This document shows, in pieces, positions 5,069 through 5,111 of a DNA stretch of 5,111 nucleotides. A program made the translations under genes and the position numbers. Location of the stretch: contig JAFGJA010000625.1 of the NCBI GenBank assembly GCA_016929355.1, positions 1 through 5,111 of the forward strand, read 5' to 3'. Below the pieces are notes generated by a model. It had not been told where the DNA came from, searched no databases, and worked only from the letters and a program-made list of their open reading frames with translations. The first letter of the stretch is position 1, and each line of letters starts with the position of its first letter. This DNA comes from Anaerolineae bacterium. Its GTDB lineage: Bacteria > Chloroflexota > Anaerolineae > Aggregatilineales > Aggregatilineaceae.

Positions 5069-5091
5069 GGGTAGACGTATCTCCCCTACCC
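5069..5091. repeat. Small palindrome downstream of the truncated deacetylase gene
   Basis: GGGTAG (5069-5074) and CTACCC (5086-5091) are a perfect 6-bp inverted repeat with an 11-base loop. The right half contains CTCCCCTAC (5081-5089), which is identical to the right end of the element at 2302-2370 (2361-2369). It could be a relative of that repeat, or a weak terminator, although no T-run follows on the plus strand. Confidence 0.35.
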
Positions 5092-5111
5092 GAAAACGCT
5101 GAGTTAGGCAC

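Overview
The window looks like a piece of a medium-G+C bacterial chromosome with ordinary housekeeping or envelope genes and unusually structured intergenic DNA. The gene style (cytidylate kinase-like protein, a multi-spanning GT39 glycosyltransferase, an anchored SGNH hydrolase, CutA next to a PIG-L deacetylase) recalls Chloroflexota of the Anaerolineae type. That placement is inference from general familiarity, not from a marker gene. I see no phage, CRISPR, rRNA or tRNA.

Layout. The left four genes are all on the minus strand. From right to left they are: a 528-residue GT39-type membrane glycosyltransferase (2402-3988); an SGNH/GDSL hydrolase with an N-terminal membrane anchor (1318-2193, start moved inward on ribosome-binding-site evidence); a cytidylate kinase-like protein (322-987, GTG start); and, 54 bases further on and probably in the same operon, the first 89 codons of an unrecognised two-helix-plus membrane protein that leaves the window at base 1. 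The right end is on the plus strand: cutA (4474-4791), overlapped by 17 bases by a PIG-L/LmbE deacetylase gene (4775-5056). That second gene carries its first metal-binding motif but stops after 93 codons, far short of the family length.

Intergenic DNA. Each of the three longer gaps holds an inverted-repeat element of about 70-100 bases, and the three differ in sequence: 1151-1242, 2302-2370 and 4110-4208. The 485-base gap between the divergent GT39 and cutA genes is the richest part. It holds an extended -10 box, a 99-base imperfect hairpin of about 21 base pairs, a plus-strand intrinsic terminator, a facing minus-strand intrinsic terminator with its U-tract almost abutting the first, a TTGACA box on the minus strand, a dyad, and finally a consensus extended -10 promoter for cutA. 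This arrangement fits one or two small non-coding transcripts converging at about 4217-4225, or a small non-autonomous mobile element. The sequence alone does not decide between these.

Working together. The GT39 enzyme and the SGNH hydrolase would both act at or outside the cytoplasmic membrane on glycans or lipid-linked sugars, and PIG-L enzymes remove acetyl groups from amino sugars, so a loose envelope/glycan theme is possible. The kinase-like protein and CutA do not fit it clearly, and no complete pathway is visible.
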